A stretch of DNA of 64,000 nucleotides from Paulinella micropora (Eukaryota; Cercozoa; Imbricatea; Euglyphida; Paulinellidae): the NCBI GenBank assembly GCA_019918135.1, contig WBZZ01006409.1, positions 41,001 to 105,000 on the forward strand, read 5' to 3'. Each line of letters begins with the position of its first letter. Position 1 is the first letter of the stretch. The translations under genes were made by a program, and so were the position numbers. This document shows positions 29,532 through 37,622 of the stretch, piece after piece. The notes under the pieces were generated by a model, which saw only the letters and a list, made by a program, of their open reading frames with translations, searched no databases and was not told where the DNA came from.

Positions 29532-29812
29532 TAAGGCCAGCAAATTAGGATTTCCCAGCAGGGCCAACAGTTTTATTAAAGAAAAACAAATTGTGACACA
29601 CAACCCCATTTCTTTGACCAAGAAGCAGGGGGGGGGAGGGAAGCAAAGGAGGGCGGGGGGGGGGAGAAGACGGAGAGGGTTGCTGTGGTGTAGGGGGGGG
29701 GGGGGGGGCTCCCCACCCCTTTGGCCACTCGACAAAACAAATCGAGAGAGAGAGGGGCTTAGAACATTAAAAAGGGCAGAACCGGTGGAGGGACCCGGTG
29801 GAGGGGCTTTTG
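29532..29812. other. Gap with G homopolymers
   Basis: No gene is seen. G runs of 8-12 bases lie at 29628-29710 and an AT-rich stretch with TTTTATTAAAG near 29570 may carry a polyadenylation signal. Confidence 0.5.
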
Positions 29813-30718
29813 ATGAGATCGGCGCGGGGTGTGTCAAAGAAGCAGCGCACTAGCAGCAAGCCCTTGGGAGACATCACTTTGTATTATCTCTCTGAAAATG
29901 CATACTCGCCTTTAATGTTAGCCTTTGAAGAGGCGCAGGGTGAGCGCGACCAGACTTCCTTACGTTTGGTAGAGTGTCTTTACGTGACAACCCCTAAGGG
30001 CAAAGATCTACAGGTTTCTATACAGGGCCGAGAGCTCCGTCTTTTTCAGCGGCGGAGCAGCCCTAGCCTTCGTCCTGGCAGCAAGTATGCGGCGCCCGGC
30101 AAATCGATTGGTTTTGGCGAGAAAGCTATGCTGGAACAGCGTGTTTCTTGGGCCAAGCAAAGTTACACTGTCGTGGGTGTGAGCGGTCCGCTGCGAGGCA
30201 CCACCAGAAGCCGCGACGAGGCCTTTTATCGTCAGTGGAAAGAAAGCGTGCGACAGCTGTGCCAGTCTGGCGCCAGTTTTGGCTCCGTGGTGACACGACT
30301 ATCGGATACCTGGCGATTGAGCCCTCCAACGCGATTAGCTCTACTGCCTGTTTGGTCTACGCAGGAGGCAAGGCCGCGGGCCGCGGGGCCCGACGACGGG
30401 TTTGAGAAGAAAGAAAACGACATAAAGCGAGACGACCTGTATCCCCCCTCGCCGGACACCATGGAGGACTGGTACGGCACTGGGACAAAGACGATACAGC
30501 CTAGTAGCACCGGCCAAGGCCAAGCCGCACAAGAGCTTGTCCATTACTTGTACGGTGAGCCGGCGGGCTCGCGGGGCCCCGCAGAGTCACACGTTGCACC
30601 CGTCCTGGACGAGCTGCGAGAGCTGCTGAACAAGACTCAGCAGTGCCTGGCGCTCGCGCGGGGCTGCCTTTTGCGGCGGGGGCCGGACCTCACTCGTACA
30701 GGTCTTCCAATATTCTAG
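29813..30718 (+). CDS. Unknown soluble protein
   Basis: Starts at ATG 29813 (MRSARGVSKKQR), giving 301 residues. The basic N-terminus is followed by a mixed alpha/beta-like region with LGDITLYYLSENAYSPLML and LRLVECLYVTTPKGK. A charged Pro-rich linker lies near residue 190-220, and a C-terminal helix carries LDELRELLNKTQQCLALARGC. It has no membrane span. It ends 29 bases inside the convergent gene at 30690-31085. The family is not recognised. Confidence 0.65.
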   Translation: MRSARGVSKKQRTSSKPLGDITLYYLSENAYSPLMLAFEEAQGERDQTSLRLVECLYVTTPKGKDLQVSIQGRELRLFQRRSSPSLRPGSKYAAPGKSIGFGEKAMLEQRVSWAKQSYTVVGVSGPLRGTTRSRDEAFYRQWKESVRQLCQSGASFGSVVTRLSDTWRLSPPTRLALLPVWSTQEARPRAAGPDDGFEKKENDIKRDDLYPPSPDTMEDWYGTGTKTIQPSSTGQGQAAQELVHYLYGEPAGSRGPAESHVAPVLDELRELLNKTQQCLALARGCLLRRGPDLTRTGLPIF

Positions 30719-31085
30719 AGAGACTGTCGGTATTGTCGCGTGCTAGTCTGGTCCACCTGATATTTCTGTTGTCCCAGCAGGGGTGTTTACCCTGCAGGGG
30801 CTCGCAGCTTAGATCATTAAACTCTGTTTTTTTTCCTGGCGCGAGATCCTGCAGGGCAGAGGTTTCGGGCGGAGCAACCGCCGGATCGGCCTGCACCACA
30901 CGCCGAGTGTACGCCTTGGCTGTTGCCAGCACGAGCCACAACATTAAAAATAAGAACCCCAACCAGAGGTAGGCACTTAAATTGTACAGACCGGACCGGA
31001 TGCTCTGCGCTATCGTATGATTCAAATACCTTACGGCTTCTTCCAAAAGCCACTCTGCTAAGCGAACCAAATCTATATCTATCAT
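30690..31085 (-). CDS. Single-span membrane protein
   Basis: A 131-residue protein with ATG at 31085. One strong hydrophobic segment at about residues 35-58 (YLWLGFLFLMLWLVLATA) is preceded by an amphipathic acidic N-terminus with possible glycosylation sites (NHT, NLS). A polar C-terminal tail of about 70 residues follows. The 3' ends of this gene and its plus-strand neighbour overlap by 29 bases. Function is unknown. Confidence 0.65.
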   Translation of the reverse strand: MIDIDLVRLAEWLLEEAVRYLNHTIAQSIRSGLYNLSAYLWLGFLFLMLWLVLATAKAYTRRVVQADPAVAPPETSALQDLAPGKKTEFNDLSCEPLQGKHPCWDNRNIRWTRLARDNTDSLSRILEDLYE

Positions 31086-31305
31086 TTAGCGGGGGGGGGG
31101 CCAGGTTTTGCTTTTTTTTTTTCTTGTTTTACACATTTTAGCGGGAGGGAGGGAGAGTGGGGGGCTGGAACTGCACCCTCCCTTACCCCTCCCCCCCCCC
31201 CAGAACAGGTCCAAGGAAAGGACGGGGGGAGGGGAAAGGGGAAGGGGGAGAAGGGGCAGGAAGCAGCCCGAGAACGGGAGCCGTATACAAGTAAGCAAGA
31301 AACAC
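31086..31305. other. Divergent gap with G and C runs
   Basis: Purine and pyrimidine homopolymers fill the space between a minus-strand and a plus-strand gene. Promoters are expected here but no clear TATA box is visible. Confidence 0.45.
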
Positions 31306-31506
31306 ATGAATTTAATACCCTACCAACAACTGGTGCTAGCAATCGTAACCGGACAAGCACTGTACACATTCTTGTCTTTGCTGCTATCATCACTAGCAGG
31401 CAAAGAAAACTCTGTGCTTATAGTGCTCTGGTTGATTACCTGCGGCTGCCTTGTCTGTCTGAGCTTTTTACTTGGGATTCTGAGCCAAAAGGACACAGAT
31501 GACTGA
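31306..31506 (+). CDS. Small two-span membrane protein
   Basis: The 66-residue protein starting MNLIPYQQ has two hydrophobic segments (about 9-30 and 37-58) and a short acidic tail (QKDTDD). Its stop overlaps the start of the next gene (ATGACTGA, 8 bases), which suggests the two are translated from one transcript or use nearby starts. Function is unknown. Confidence 0.6.
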   Translation: MNLIPYQQLVLAIVTGQALYTFLSLLLSSLAGKENSVLIVLWLITCGCLVCLSFLLGILSQKDTDD

Positions 31507-32374
31507 GCCTGTCGTTTTCGTTGCAACAAGAGCTTCCGGCCGTGCGTCCAGAACAGGGACTGCCGTCACCCGAACCCAAAAGACTGCAACACTGCCACGT
31601 TTGCCCCAACGCCTGCACACAATTCTAAGGCTCTTGGCCATAATCGAATTCTGGTTTTACGTGGCCACGTGCGGCACATTGCTGCTGTCCGATAGGTACA
31701 GGACCTGGCTGGCCATACGCCGGAAGAGTAAACTGTTCCATGTGCTTATATCTGACTTTGCCGGGGGCAGCATACTCTGTTTCAATCGCAGGCTAACACT
31801 TTGGCTGTACAGAGGGCTGGCCAGCGAAACGAACTGCGGCGGGACTGTTTCCGCGCAGTGGTGGCTCTGGCAACTCTACTATTACGTTCGGTACGAACGC
31901 CTCCTACAGTGGGTTTGGTCGCAAACTCATGTTCTACTTATGCTGCTGCTAATGTGTGAAGCAAACCCGCCCCCTCTACCTGGTTCGGTGGTAGTGCACT
32001 TGATTATTCTGCCAGGCTTAACCTACTTATCAGCACTGATACTGATACTGTTCAGTATCGCGTGGTTTCGGCCCGACAGACAAGCGTGGGCCCTTGTCGG
32101 CCGAACCTTGGGCGCACTCACGGCCGCCTGGCTTCTTTACGCCTGGGTGTGCCTGCTGGGCGCCACCACCCGGCGTGACCATGTACAGACCATCACTGCA
32201 GCCTATGTCACGTTCGCAACGTCGGTTATGCTAATCTTGATCTACTGCAATTCCTCCGCCAAGAATAAGGACCGTGTTCTGTATCATCCGGTCTGGGTTC
32301 TCTTAACCACGGGCTGTGACGTGGTCTTGGTGTCTCAAATATTCTGGTATGTCAATTCTCTATTGTTGCCATAA
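31499..32374 (+). CDS. Multi-pass membrane protein, about six to seven spans
   Basis: 291 residues. The first 40 are basic and Thr-rich, followed by hydrophobic segments near 41-65, 145-160, 165-192, 198-223, 232-250 and 262-287, with a further weak one near 80-95. A Trp/Tyr-rich stretch (WWLWQLYYYVRYERLLQWVW) lies before the third strong span. The topology resembles the membrane proteins at 28695 and 35674 but sequence similarity is not evident. It overlaps the preceding small membrane protein by 8 bases. Confidence 0.65.
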   Translation: MTEPVVFVATRASGRASRTGTAVTRTQKTATLPRLPQRLHTILRLLAIIEFWFYVATCGTLLLSDRYRTWLAIRRKSKLFHVLISDFAGGSILCFNRRLTLWLYRGLASETNCGGTVSAQWWLWQLYYYVRYERLLQWVWSQTHVLLMLLLMCEANPPPLPGSVVVHLIILPGLTYLSALILILFSIAWFRPDRQAWALVGRTLGALTAAWLLYAWVCLLGATTRRDHVQTITAAYVTFATSVMLILIYCNSSAKNKDRVLYHPVWVLLTTGCDVVLVSQIFWYVNSLLLP

Positions 32375-32609
32375 AGGAAGAGAAAGACTTCCACCGTCGC
32401 CACATACACCCCCCCCCCTCCCCCTTCCCCCGAACCCCTGCCCCTCCGGCACCCCCCCCCCTCCCCTCGCTTGTCTCTTTCTCCCCCTCCCCCCTCCCCC
32501 TCCCTCTTCCCCTTGGCTCCCACATGCAGCAGGGAATTGGTCGCAGCCCCGGCAGGCGGCGCACGACAAAAACAAAAAGAAACAAAAACTCCCTGGTGCC
32601 GCTTGTTCG
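32375..32609. other. Pyrimidine-rich leader
   Basis: C-runs and CT tracts (32408-32520) are followed by an A-rich stretch just before the nuclease ATG. No gene is seen. Confidence 0.5.
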
Positions 32610-33743
32610 ATGGTTTCAGCTACGTCGAGCCTTCATCGTCGGCTGGAGGTTTTTTTAGAAAAAAACAAAGCGGATTGCGACGTGCTCGCTAGGCTGAACC
32701 CCTTACCTACGGACGGAGAGGTAGTGTTTGAGGCAGGGCCTCACTTGTACAAACTGCGGCTAGATGCCAAGCAGTGGTTGCCCTTGCCCGGCAGTGTCTC
32801 CTCCCTCTTAAGCTCGTTTTTCCCCGAGTTTCCACGCGAGACTTTGCTTCGTGTCCTTGCCAGCAGACAAAGGCGCTCAGAAGAAGAGATTGCGGCCGAG
32901 TGGGACGCGGCGCGGGACGACGGCACGCGCTTGCACGCCTACATCGAGAGCTTCTACAACGATGTTATCCCCGCGGTACCGGGGCTTGTACCGGAGAAGC
33001 TTGGCGCTGAGTACGTTCAATTCCACCGCTTCCATGAGAGCGTAGTGCTCGCCAAGGGCTGGGTTCCCTGGCGGACAGAGCTGTACCTCTTGTCTCGCAA
33101 GTACTTGGTAGTGGGCTCTTGCGACATGCTCTATCTCTGCCCGCGCACTGGGGGTCTCTACCTAGTCGACTGGAAACGCAGCAAACAGTTGCGCAAGACG
33201 CCCTACCGTACCGGCGAGACCGGCTTTAGGGTCTGCGCAGACCTGCCCAACGCCAACTTCCACAAGTACACTATGCAACTCAATTTCTATCGGCTTCTCG
33301 CGGAACGACAGACCGGGCGCCCGGTGCTTGGTATGTTCCTCGCCGTGTTCCATCCTAGACAAAACGACTTTTATTTCGAACAAGTACCAGACAGAAAGAA
33401 AAAGGCACTGCAGTGCTTGGCGATCAGGCGGCACCATCTGGGGCTTTGTTACACCAACGAAATCAACTCTATCCTGCAGGAGGCCGCGGAGAACAAGGAA
33501 CAGCAAATAGGAGCAGCGGGCGCCCAAAAAATTCGAACTTACCTTTGCTACCTCGGTCTGCTAAGCGAAGAACCGGGGCTGGCGGCCACGGAGCTTGATG
33601 CCTCCTGGGTCACGGGCTGGCCCGCGCTCAGGAGCCGGCTGCTAGGCCAGACTTCTCTCCATCTCCGAGCCGGAGCGCTTCCCTTGTGCCACACCCTGGG
33701 CGTCGGGCCCCTCAAAAAGGTCTTGCAGTTGTCAAGCGCTTAA
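32610..33743 (+). CDS. PD-(D/E)XK superfamily nuclease
   Basis: The product of 377 residues starts MVSATSSLHRR. The nuclease core reads H109 and E113 in GTRLHAYIES, WRTELYL (E157), VVGSCDMLYL (D172), YLVDWKRSK (D187, K189) and TMQLNFYRLL (Q223). This order (E, GxxD, DWK, QLN) is that of the RecB/YqaJ-like PD-(D/E)XK nucleases found in several large DNA viruses. The enzyme would process DNA ends during recombination or genome maturation. The far C-terminal 100 residues have no known domain. Its stop overlaps that of the convergent gene at 33740 by 4 bases. Confidence 0.85.
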   Translation: MVSATSSLHRRLEVFLEKNKADCDVLARLNPLPTDGEVVFEAGPHLYKLRLDAKQWLPLPGSVSSLLSSFFPEFPRETLLRVLASRQRRSEEEIAAEWDAARDDGTRLHAYIESFYNDVIPAVPGLVPEKLGAEYVQFHRFHESVVLAKGWVPWRTELYLLSRKYLVVGSCDMLYLCPRTGGLYLVDWKRSKQLRKTPYRTGETGFRVCADLPNANFHKYTMQLNFYRLLAERQTGRPVLGMFLAVFHPRQNDFYFEQVPDRKKKALQCLAIRRHHLGLCYTNEINSILQEAAENKEQQIGAAGAQKIRTYLCYLGLLSEEPGLAATELDASWVTGWPALRSRLLGQTSLHLRAGALPLCHTLGVGPLKKVLQLSSA

Positions 33744-34318
33744 AAGTGCACGCCCAAAGAATTTTCGTGCAGCGCTGCCAACTTGCCCTCCAGCTCTTCT
33801 ACGCGGCTTTGCAGATTAGCTTGCAACGGCTCCTCGGCTTTTAGTTTGTTAAGCGTTTCTTCTAGCTTGCTCAATCTCTGTGAAAGTTCTTCTAATAAAG
33901 TTATTAATCTGGCCAAATCTGTATCCGGGCTCGGAACCCTCGTTCCTGGCGGCCACTGCGAGGGTGCCGCTCTGGCCGCCGAGGCTGCTGTGTGTTCACG
34001 TTTCGAATTATCGACACTAGCCGCTCCGCAAGAAGACGCCGTAGGATCCCGGCCGCCAGTTGTAGTAGTTGTGGTCGTAATACTAATAGCAGTAGTAGTG
34101 GTAGTAGTAGTAGCAGCCGCAGCGATGCTAAATGCGCCTGACTGCAACGGTTCCGGAGCAGTTATGCTGTTATATAATTGTTGTACGCATTCATCCGCGG
34201 TCTGCCGAGGCTGTAGGTCAGGAGGACAAGCGGTCTGTGGCTGTCTATTCAGGGGCACATAGGCGCCCCTGCGCCAATTCTCATTCATGCGGCGGCGTTT
34301 GTCTCCTGCGTCCGCCAT
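33740..34318 (-). CDS. Coiled-coil protein with Thr-rich linker
   Basis: 192 residues from ATG 34318 (MADAGDKRRRMNENWRR). A basic N-terminus and a Pro/Gln region are followed by two Thr homopolymer tracts (coded by a GTA/GTT repeat at 34060-34115). A C-terminal Leu/Glu/Lys heptad region (LEELSQRLSKLEETLNKL…VEELEGKLAAL) should form a coiled coil and oligomerise. A longer upstream frame is not used because it lacks a sensible start and is compositionally biased. Confidence 0.65.
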   Translation of the reverse strand: MADAGDKRRRMNENWRRGAYVPLNRQPQTACPPDLQPRQTADECVQQLYNSITAPEPLQSGAFSIAAAATTTTTTTAISITTTTTTTGGRDPTASSCGAASVDNSKREHTAASAARAAPSQWPPGTRVPSPDTDLARLITLLEELSQRLSKLEETLNKLKAEEPLQANLQSRVEELEGKLAALHENSLGVHF

Positions 34319-34687
34319 GTGTTCCTTGCTGGTTCTTTCTCTTGCTCTCTTCGCCTCACCTTGCAACAGATTTTTCTTGGGCACTCCCCCCCCCTTGCCC
34401 TCTGCCGCAGCTTGCTTGTTTTTCCGGGGGAACACGGCGCTCTTTTTTATGCAAGGGCGGAGAGCCGGGCACCCCCCCCCCCCTTGCACTTTTCTTCTCC
34501 TCCCCCCCCCCTCCTTCCCCACACACCCAAGATCCCGGCGAGGGCAGCAGAGTAAGGGGGGGGGAGAGGAGGGAAAGAATGGGGGGGGGGTGGGGGGAGA
34601 GGTGTGTGTGTGTGTGCGGCCACACAAGTGTGCAGGTAGTGCAAAAGGAATCTTCTGCGTCCGCCTGTGTTTCTTTTTTTTGGCGAC
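34319..34687. other. Divergent gap with homopolymers
   Basis: Long G and C runs (34385-34400, 34470-34482, 34505-34515, 34555-34605) and a (GT)n tract at 34600-34616 lie between divergent genes. No gene is supported. Confidence 0.5.
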
Positions 34688-35680
34688 ATGGGTGGCAAGC
34701 CTTCTACTGCGTCCTCCCTCACTCGCCGGGCTGCGCCCGAAAACGAGGAGGAACCCCGACGCAAAAAAAGGCGCACGCAGGAGGAACACAAGCGCATAAT
34801 GTTAGACTTGATACAAGAACGGCACGGCGCCGATGGGTGGCTGCAACTGGAGCTAGCTTCTGAGCAGTTATCCGTCCACGGCAGTGCTTTTATTTTGTCA
34901 GCGGGCTGTTTTGAGGTGAGCTTAGAATCGCCTGTCGTGCTAGAAAACAAGCATGAGCTGTGCAAAGCGCTGAAAGCTTGGCGCAGCTCTCTGCTTAAGG
35001 TCTGCTTAGCTTCGTTGAGCATCACGGGCCCTGGCTTCAAGCTGCGACTCCTGCCTTTGGTGCTCGAAGGGCGCGACCAGGAATTGGCGCTGCTACGCTA
35101 TAAGGTCAGTGCGCTGACGCGCACCGTGCAAGACCTCGCCACTCCGCGTTCGCTGAGCTTTGACCAAGCAGAGTTTGACCGCTGGGGGCACCGGGGAGAG
35201 AACGTGATATGCCGCCGGCTAGGTTCCTTGTGCATGTTGGAAGGGCACGTAGTTATCACCAAGGAGCATCTGTGGGAGCTCACGCGCCTGCCCCGCGCCT
35301 CCTCCTCCTCCTCCTCCTCTTCCTCTCCGGCAACCGCCGCCACCGACGACGACGACGGAGCTGCCGGTGGAAGCGTGGTCAGGGCCCTGTGCGTTTTGTT
35401 GGAGATACCCGCGGGGTGGCGCCCTGCGCAGACCATTTCTTACTCTTACCCATTCGCCGCGCCCAGCCGGCCTTTCTGGCCGGCCGAGACAAGACAGCCC
35501 ACCTCTGTAATAGAGCGGGAGGGGCTGGAAGTGGCTTCGGACGGGCGAGTTAGCTTGCATGTCACGTACCACGTCCCTCCCCAAGAAGTCGCCGGTGCTA
35601 GCAGCAGCACCGGTGACTCTGAGCCTTGCCCCAACTCATTTCGCTTGAGCCTCGACGTGCTCCGTTGGTTTTGTCACTGA
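34688..35680 (+). CDS. Probable N-myristoylated virion-type protein
   Basis: The ATG at 34688 gives MGGKPSTAS, a canonical N-myristoylation start (Gly2, Ser6), so I choose it over an upstream alternative codon. The 330-residue product has a basic stretch (RRKKRRTQEEHKR) soon after, which with myristate would favour membrane binding. A poly-Ser and an Asp tract sit near residue 210. The C-terminal 100 residues have alternating polar/hydrophobic beta-like sequence. Tegument, matrix or capsid-accessory roles are possible; none is proven. It overlaps the convergent neighbour by 7 bases. Confidence 0.7.
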   Translation: MGGKPSTASSLTRRAAPENEEEPRRKKRRTQEEHKRIMLDLIQERHGADGWLQLELASEQLSVHGSAFILSAGCFEVSLESPVVLENKHELCKALKAWRSSLLKVCLASLSITGPGFKLRLLPLVLEGRDQELALLRYKVSALTRTVQDLATPRSLSFDQAEFDRWGHRGENVICRRLGSLCMLEGHVVITKEHLWELTRLPRASSSSSSSSSPATAATDDDDGAAGGSVVRALCVLLEIPAGWRPAQTISYSYPFAAPSRPFWPAETRQPTSVIEREGLEVASDGRVSLHVTYHVPPQEVAGASSSTGDSEPCPNSFRLSLDVLRWFCH

Positions 35681-36960
35681 AACTGTGTACTTCCCCCCCT
35701 CCCTCTTCGCCTAGCTGGCCAAGGTTTTGTTTGAAAAAACGGGTACAGATTGAACAGGCACGGGCGCCTGATGCCGGGCCCGTCGTCAGCCTGGATACTA
35801 GAACGCAAAAATGACCGGTGCAGCTCTAACTGCAAAAGCGCCAGTGAACAAAGTTGCACAAACCCCAGCGCCAAGTTAAGCGAGGCTAGAGCACCACCTG
35901 TTGCCGCTGCAGAAAGAATAGATAAATTAACCATGGGGAAAATCACCAGCACACGTACTTGCAAACCAAGGCTTTCTTCTGGGTACGGCCCCAGCAAGTT
36001 TTTTTTTATGGTTTCCCACATATTATCACGCTCACCCAGGCTTGAATTCGAGTATGGATTTCGAAGGCTTATAATTGTATACCTAGCTGAAAGAATTATT
36101 ACGGCTGCTATTAACATTACGCCGTCCATTTTAATACCCTCGCCCAGCCATGCTCGCTGCACGAGAGGCTTCAGTGCTTCTAAGACCAGCTGGCCCTGAT
36201 ACAAGCAGACGGGGGTTAGCATGTACTGCAAGTCGGCGACGGCCGCTAAAATCCTTGCATATTGGCGTTTGAGTGCTACGCCCAACCACCCTGCAAGGGC
36301 CAGCGTCAGCAAGAGGCAGATTAGAACAGCTTGCCACGTGATTACGCGAAGCCTATTTTCGAGCAACTCTGTTGTGACTACGGTATTCTTTCTTTGGGAT
36401 TTGACAATGTAGTACCCCGCAAAGCCGCCGCGAACCTCCAAACACAAACAAAGACACGTAGACCAGGCGGTCCAGAACAGAGATGTTTGTCTTGCATAAT
36501 CTCGGATCCACTGTTGGTACCTGAACTTGGACAGCAGGCCCTGACTCTTACTTTCTAAGTAGGTCGTGTACATAAACACACCGGCTGCGTACAGCCAGAC
36601 CAACCACGCCAGGTTTGATAAGGCCCATTTGGCGTGAGCAAAGTGAAGTAACGTCTTTTTTTCAGTCTTGCGAATCTCATAAATGCACCGCCGTATTAAA
36701 GCTGGGCACACTCTCATGGGCAGCCCGTGCAACAGACAGAAAGCCCCCAGAAAAGCACACAAAAAGAACACACACCGGGCAATGTAAAAGTACGCCACAA
36801 AGCCCACCCCGCAAAGCTCTTGGCCCGAATCTTCGTCCGACAAACTCGGGACGGGGCCTGTCCAAAAGACGTATGCGTGTAGCACAGGGAATGATAGTTG
36901 GCAGAGCACTATCAGCAGCCAGAGTAAACAGATTTCTGCTTGACCCCAAGAGGTACACAT
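35674..36960 (-). CDS. Multi-pass membrane protein, about seven to eight spans
   Basis: ATG at 36960 opens MCTSWGQAEICLLWLL. The 428-residue protein has hydrophobic segments near residues 10-32, 52-80, 115-138, 155-180, 190-215, 250-272 and 310-350, the last perhaps two spans. The C-terminus is Arg/Gly-rich. No signature motif is seen. It is the longest of three polytopic proteins clustered between 28.7 and 37 kb. Confidence 0.7.
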   Translation of the reverse strand: MCTSWGQAEICLLWLLIVLCQLSFPVLHAYVFWTGPVPSLSDEDSGQELCGVGFVAYFYIARCVFFLCAFLGAFCLLHGLPMRVCPALIRRCIYEIRKTEKKTLLHFAHAKWALSNLAWLVWLYAAGVFMYTTYLESKSQGLLSKFRYQQWIRDYARQTSLFWTAWSTCLCLCLEVRGGFAGYYIVKSQRKNTVVTTELLENRLRVITWQAVLICLLLTLALAGWLGVALKRQYARILAAVADLQYMLTPVCLYQGQLVLEALKPLVQRAWLGEGIKMDGVMLIAAVIILSARYTIISLRNPYSNSSLGERDNMWETIKKNLLGPYPEESLGLQVRVLVIFPMVNLSILSAAATGGALASLNLALGFVQLCSLALLQLELHRSFLRSSIQADDGPGIRRPCLFNLYPFFQTKPWPARRRGRGGSTQFQ

Positions 36961-37622
36961 TAAAGCTCTTCCCCCCCCCCCCCTCTGTCTCCGGCTTTTT
37001 TTTTGCGCTCGTGCCTTTTTATGTACAAAGCCCAACCTCGCCAGGGGGCCGGCGACTTTTAGAAGACACAGGAGGGATGCGAAAGACCGGGCAGGGAGGA
37101 AAGATGGGGAGAGGGGCGGGTGCGGGGAGAGAGAAACGAGAGGGAGGGGGGAGAGAATCGGGGGGAGCATGCTACCCCCCCCCCCCCCGCATCTCCCCCT
37201 CCCTTTTTTTCGATGCCATGGAAACCGTTGCTTGGCAGCCCCACACGAGTGGACGGATCGCTCGCGGACAGCCCTGCACGTAGAACGGAAAAGCCCTGCG
37301 CTTGATTCCAGCCGGGGGGGTTCGGCATCGCCGGCGTAAGTCATTAAAAACAAAAGTTGACCTTTTCAGAACAAAAAACCGACGGCAGGATTTTTATTTC
37401 GCGATAGCTTACTTGGTCAGCAGAGAGGGGGGGGGGGGGAAGGGGGGTTTACTTGCGCTTCTTCTTGCCAGCCCCAAAAACACACGCACACACACACACA
37501 CACAACACAACCGCCGGCTTTTCCCCCTCTTCCACCAGCTTTTCCTTACTCTTCCTCTACACTCTTCCCCCCCCCCCTTGTTCCTTCTACGTGCGTGCAC
37601 AAAGGAACACGTTTCTTTTTTT
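36961..37622. other. Gap containing a displaced primase fragment
   Basis: C-run at 36970-36982, purine tracts at 37080-37170, G-run at 37427-37440 and (CA)n at 37487-37506. Inside it, 37212-37276 repeats part of the primase gene (see separate entry). No complete gene is seen. Confidence 0.6.
37212..37276 (+). pseudogene. Fragment copied from the primase-helicase gene
   Basis: GATGCCATGGAAACCGTTGC and GAGTGGACGGATCGCTCGCG match 42799-42860, the zinc-site region of the primase (YGC.GN.C, then EWTDRS), with a few differences and small indels. It sits beside C and G homopolymers. It is a displaced gene scrap rather than a gene. Confidence 0.75.
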
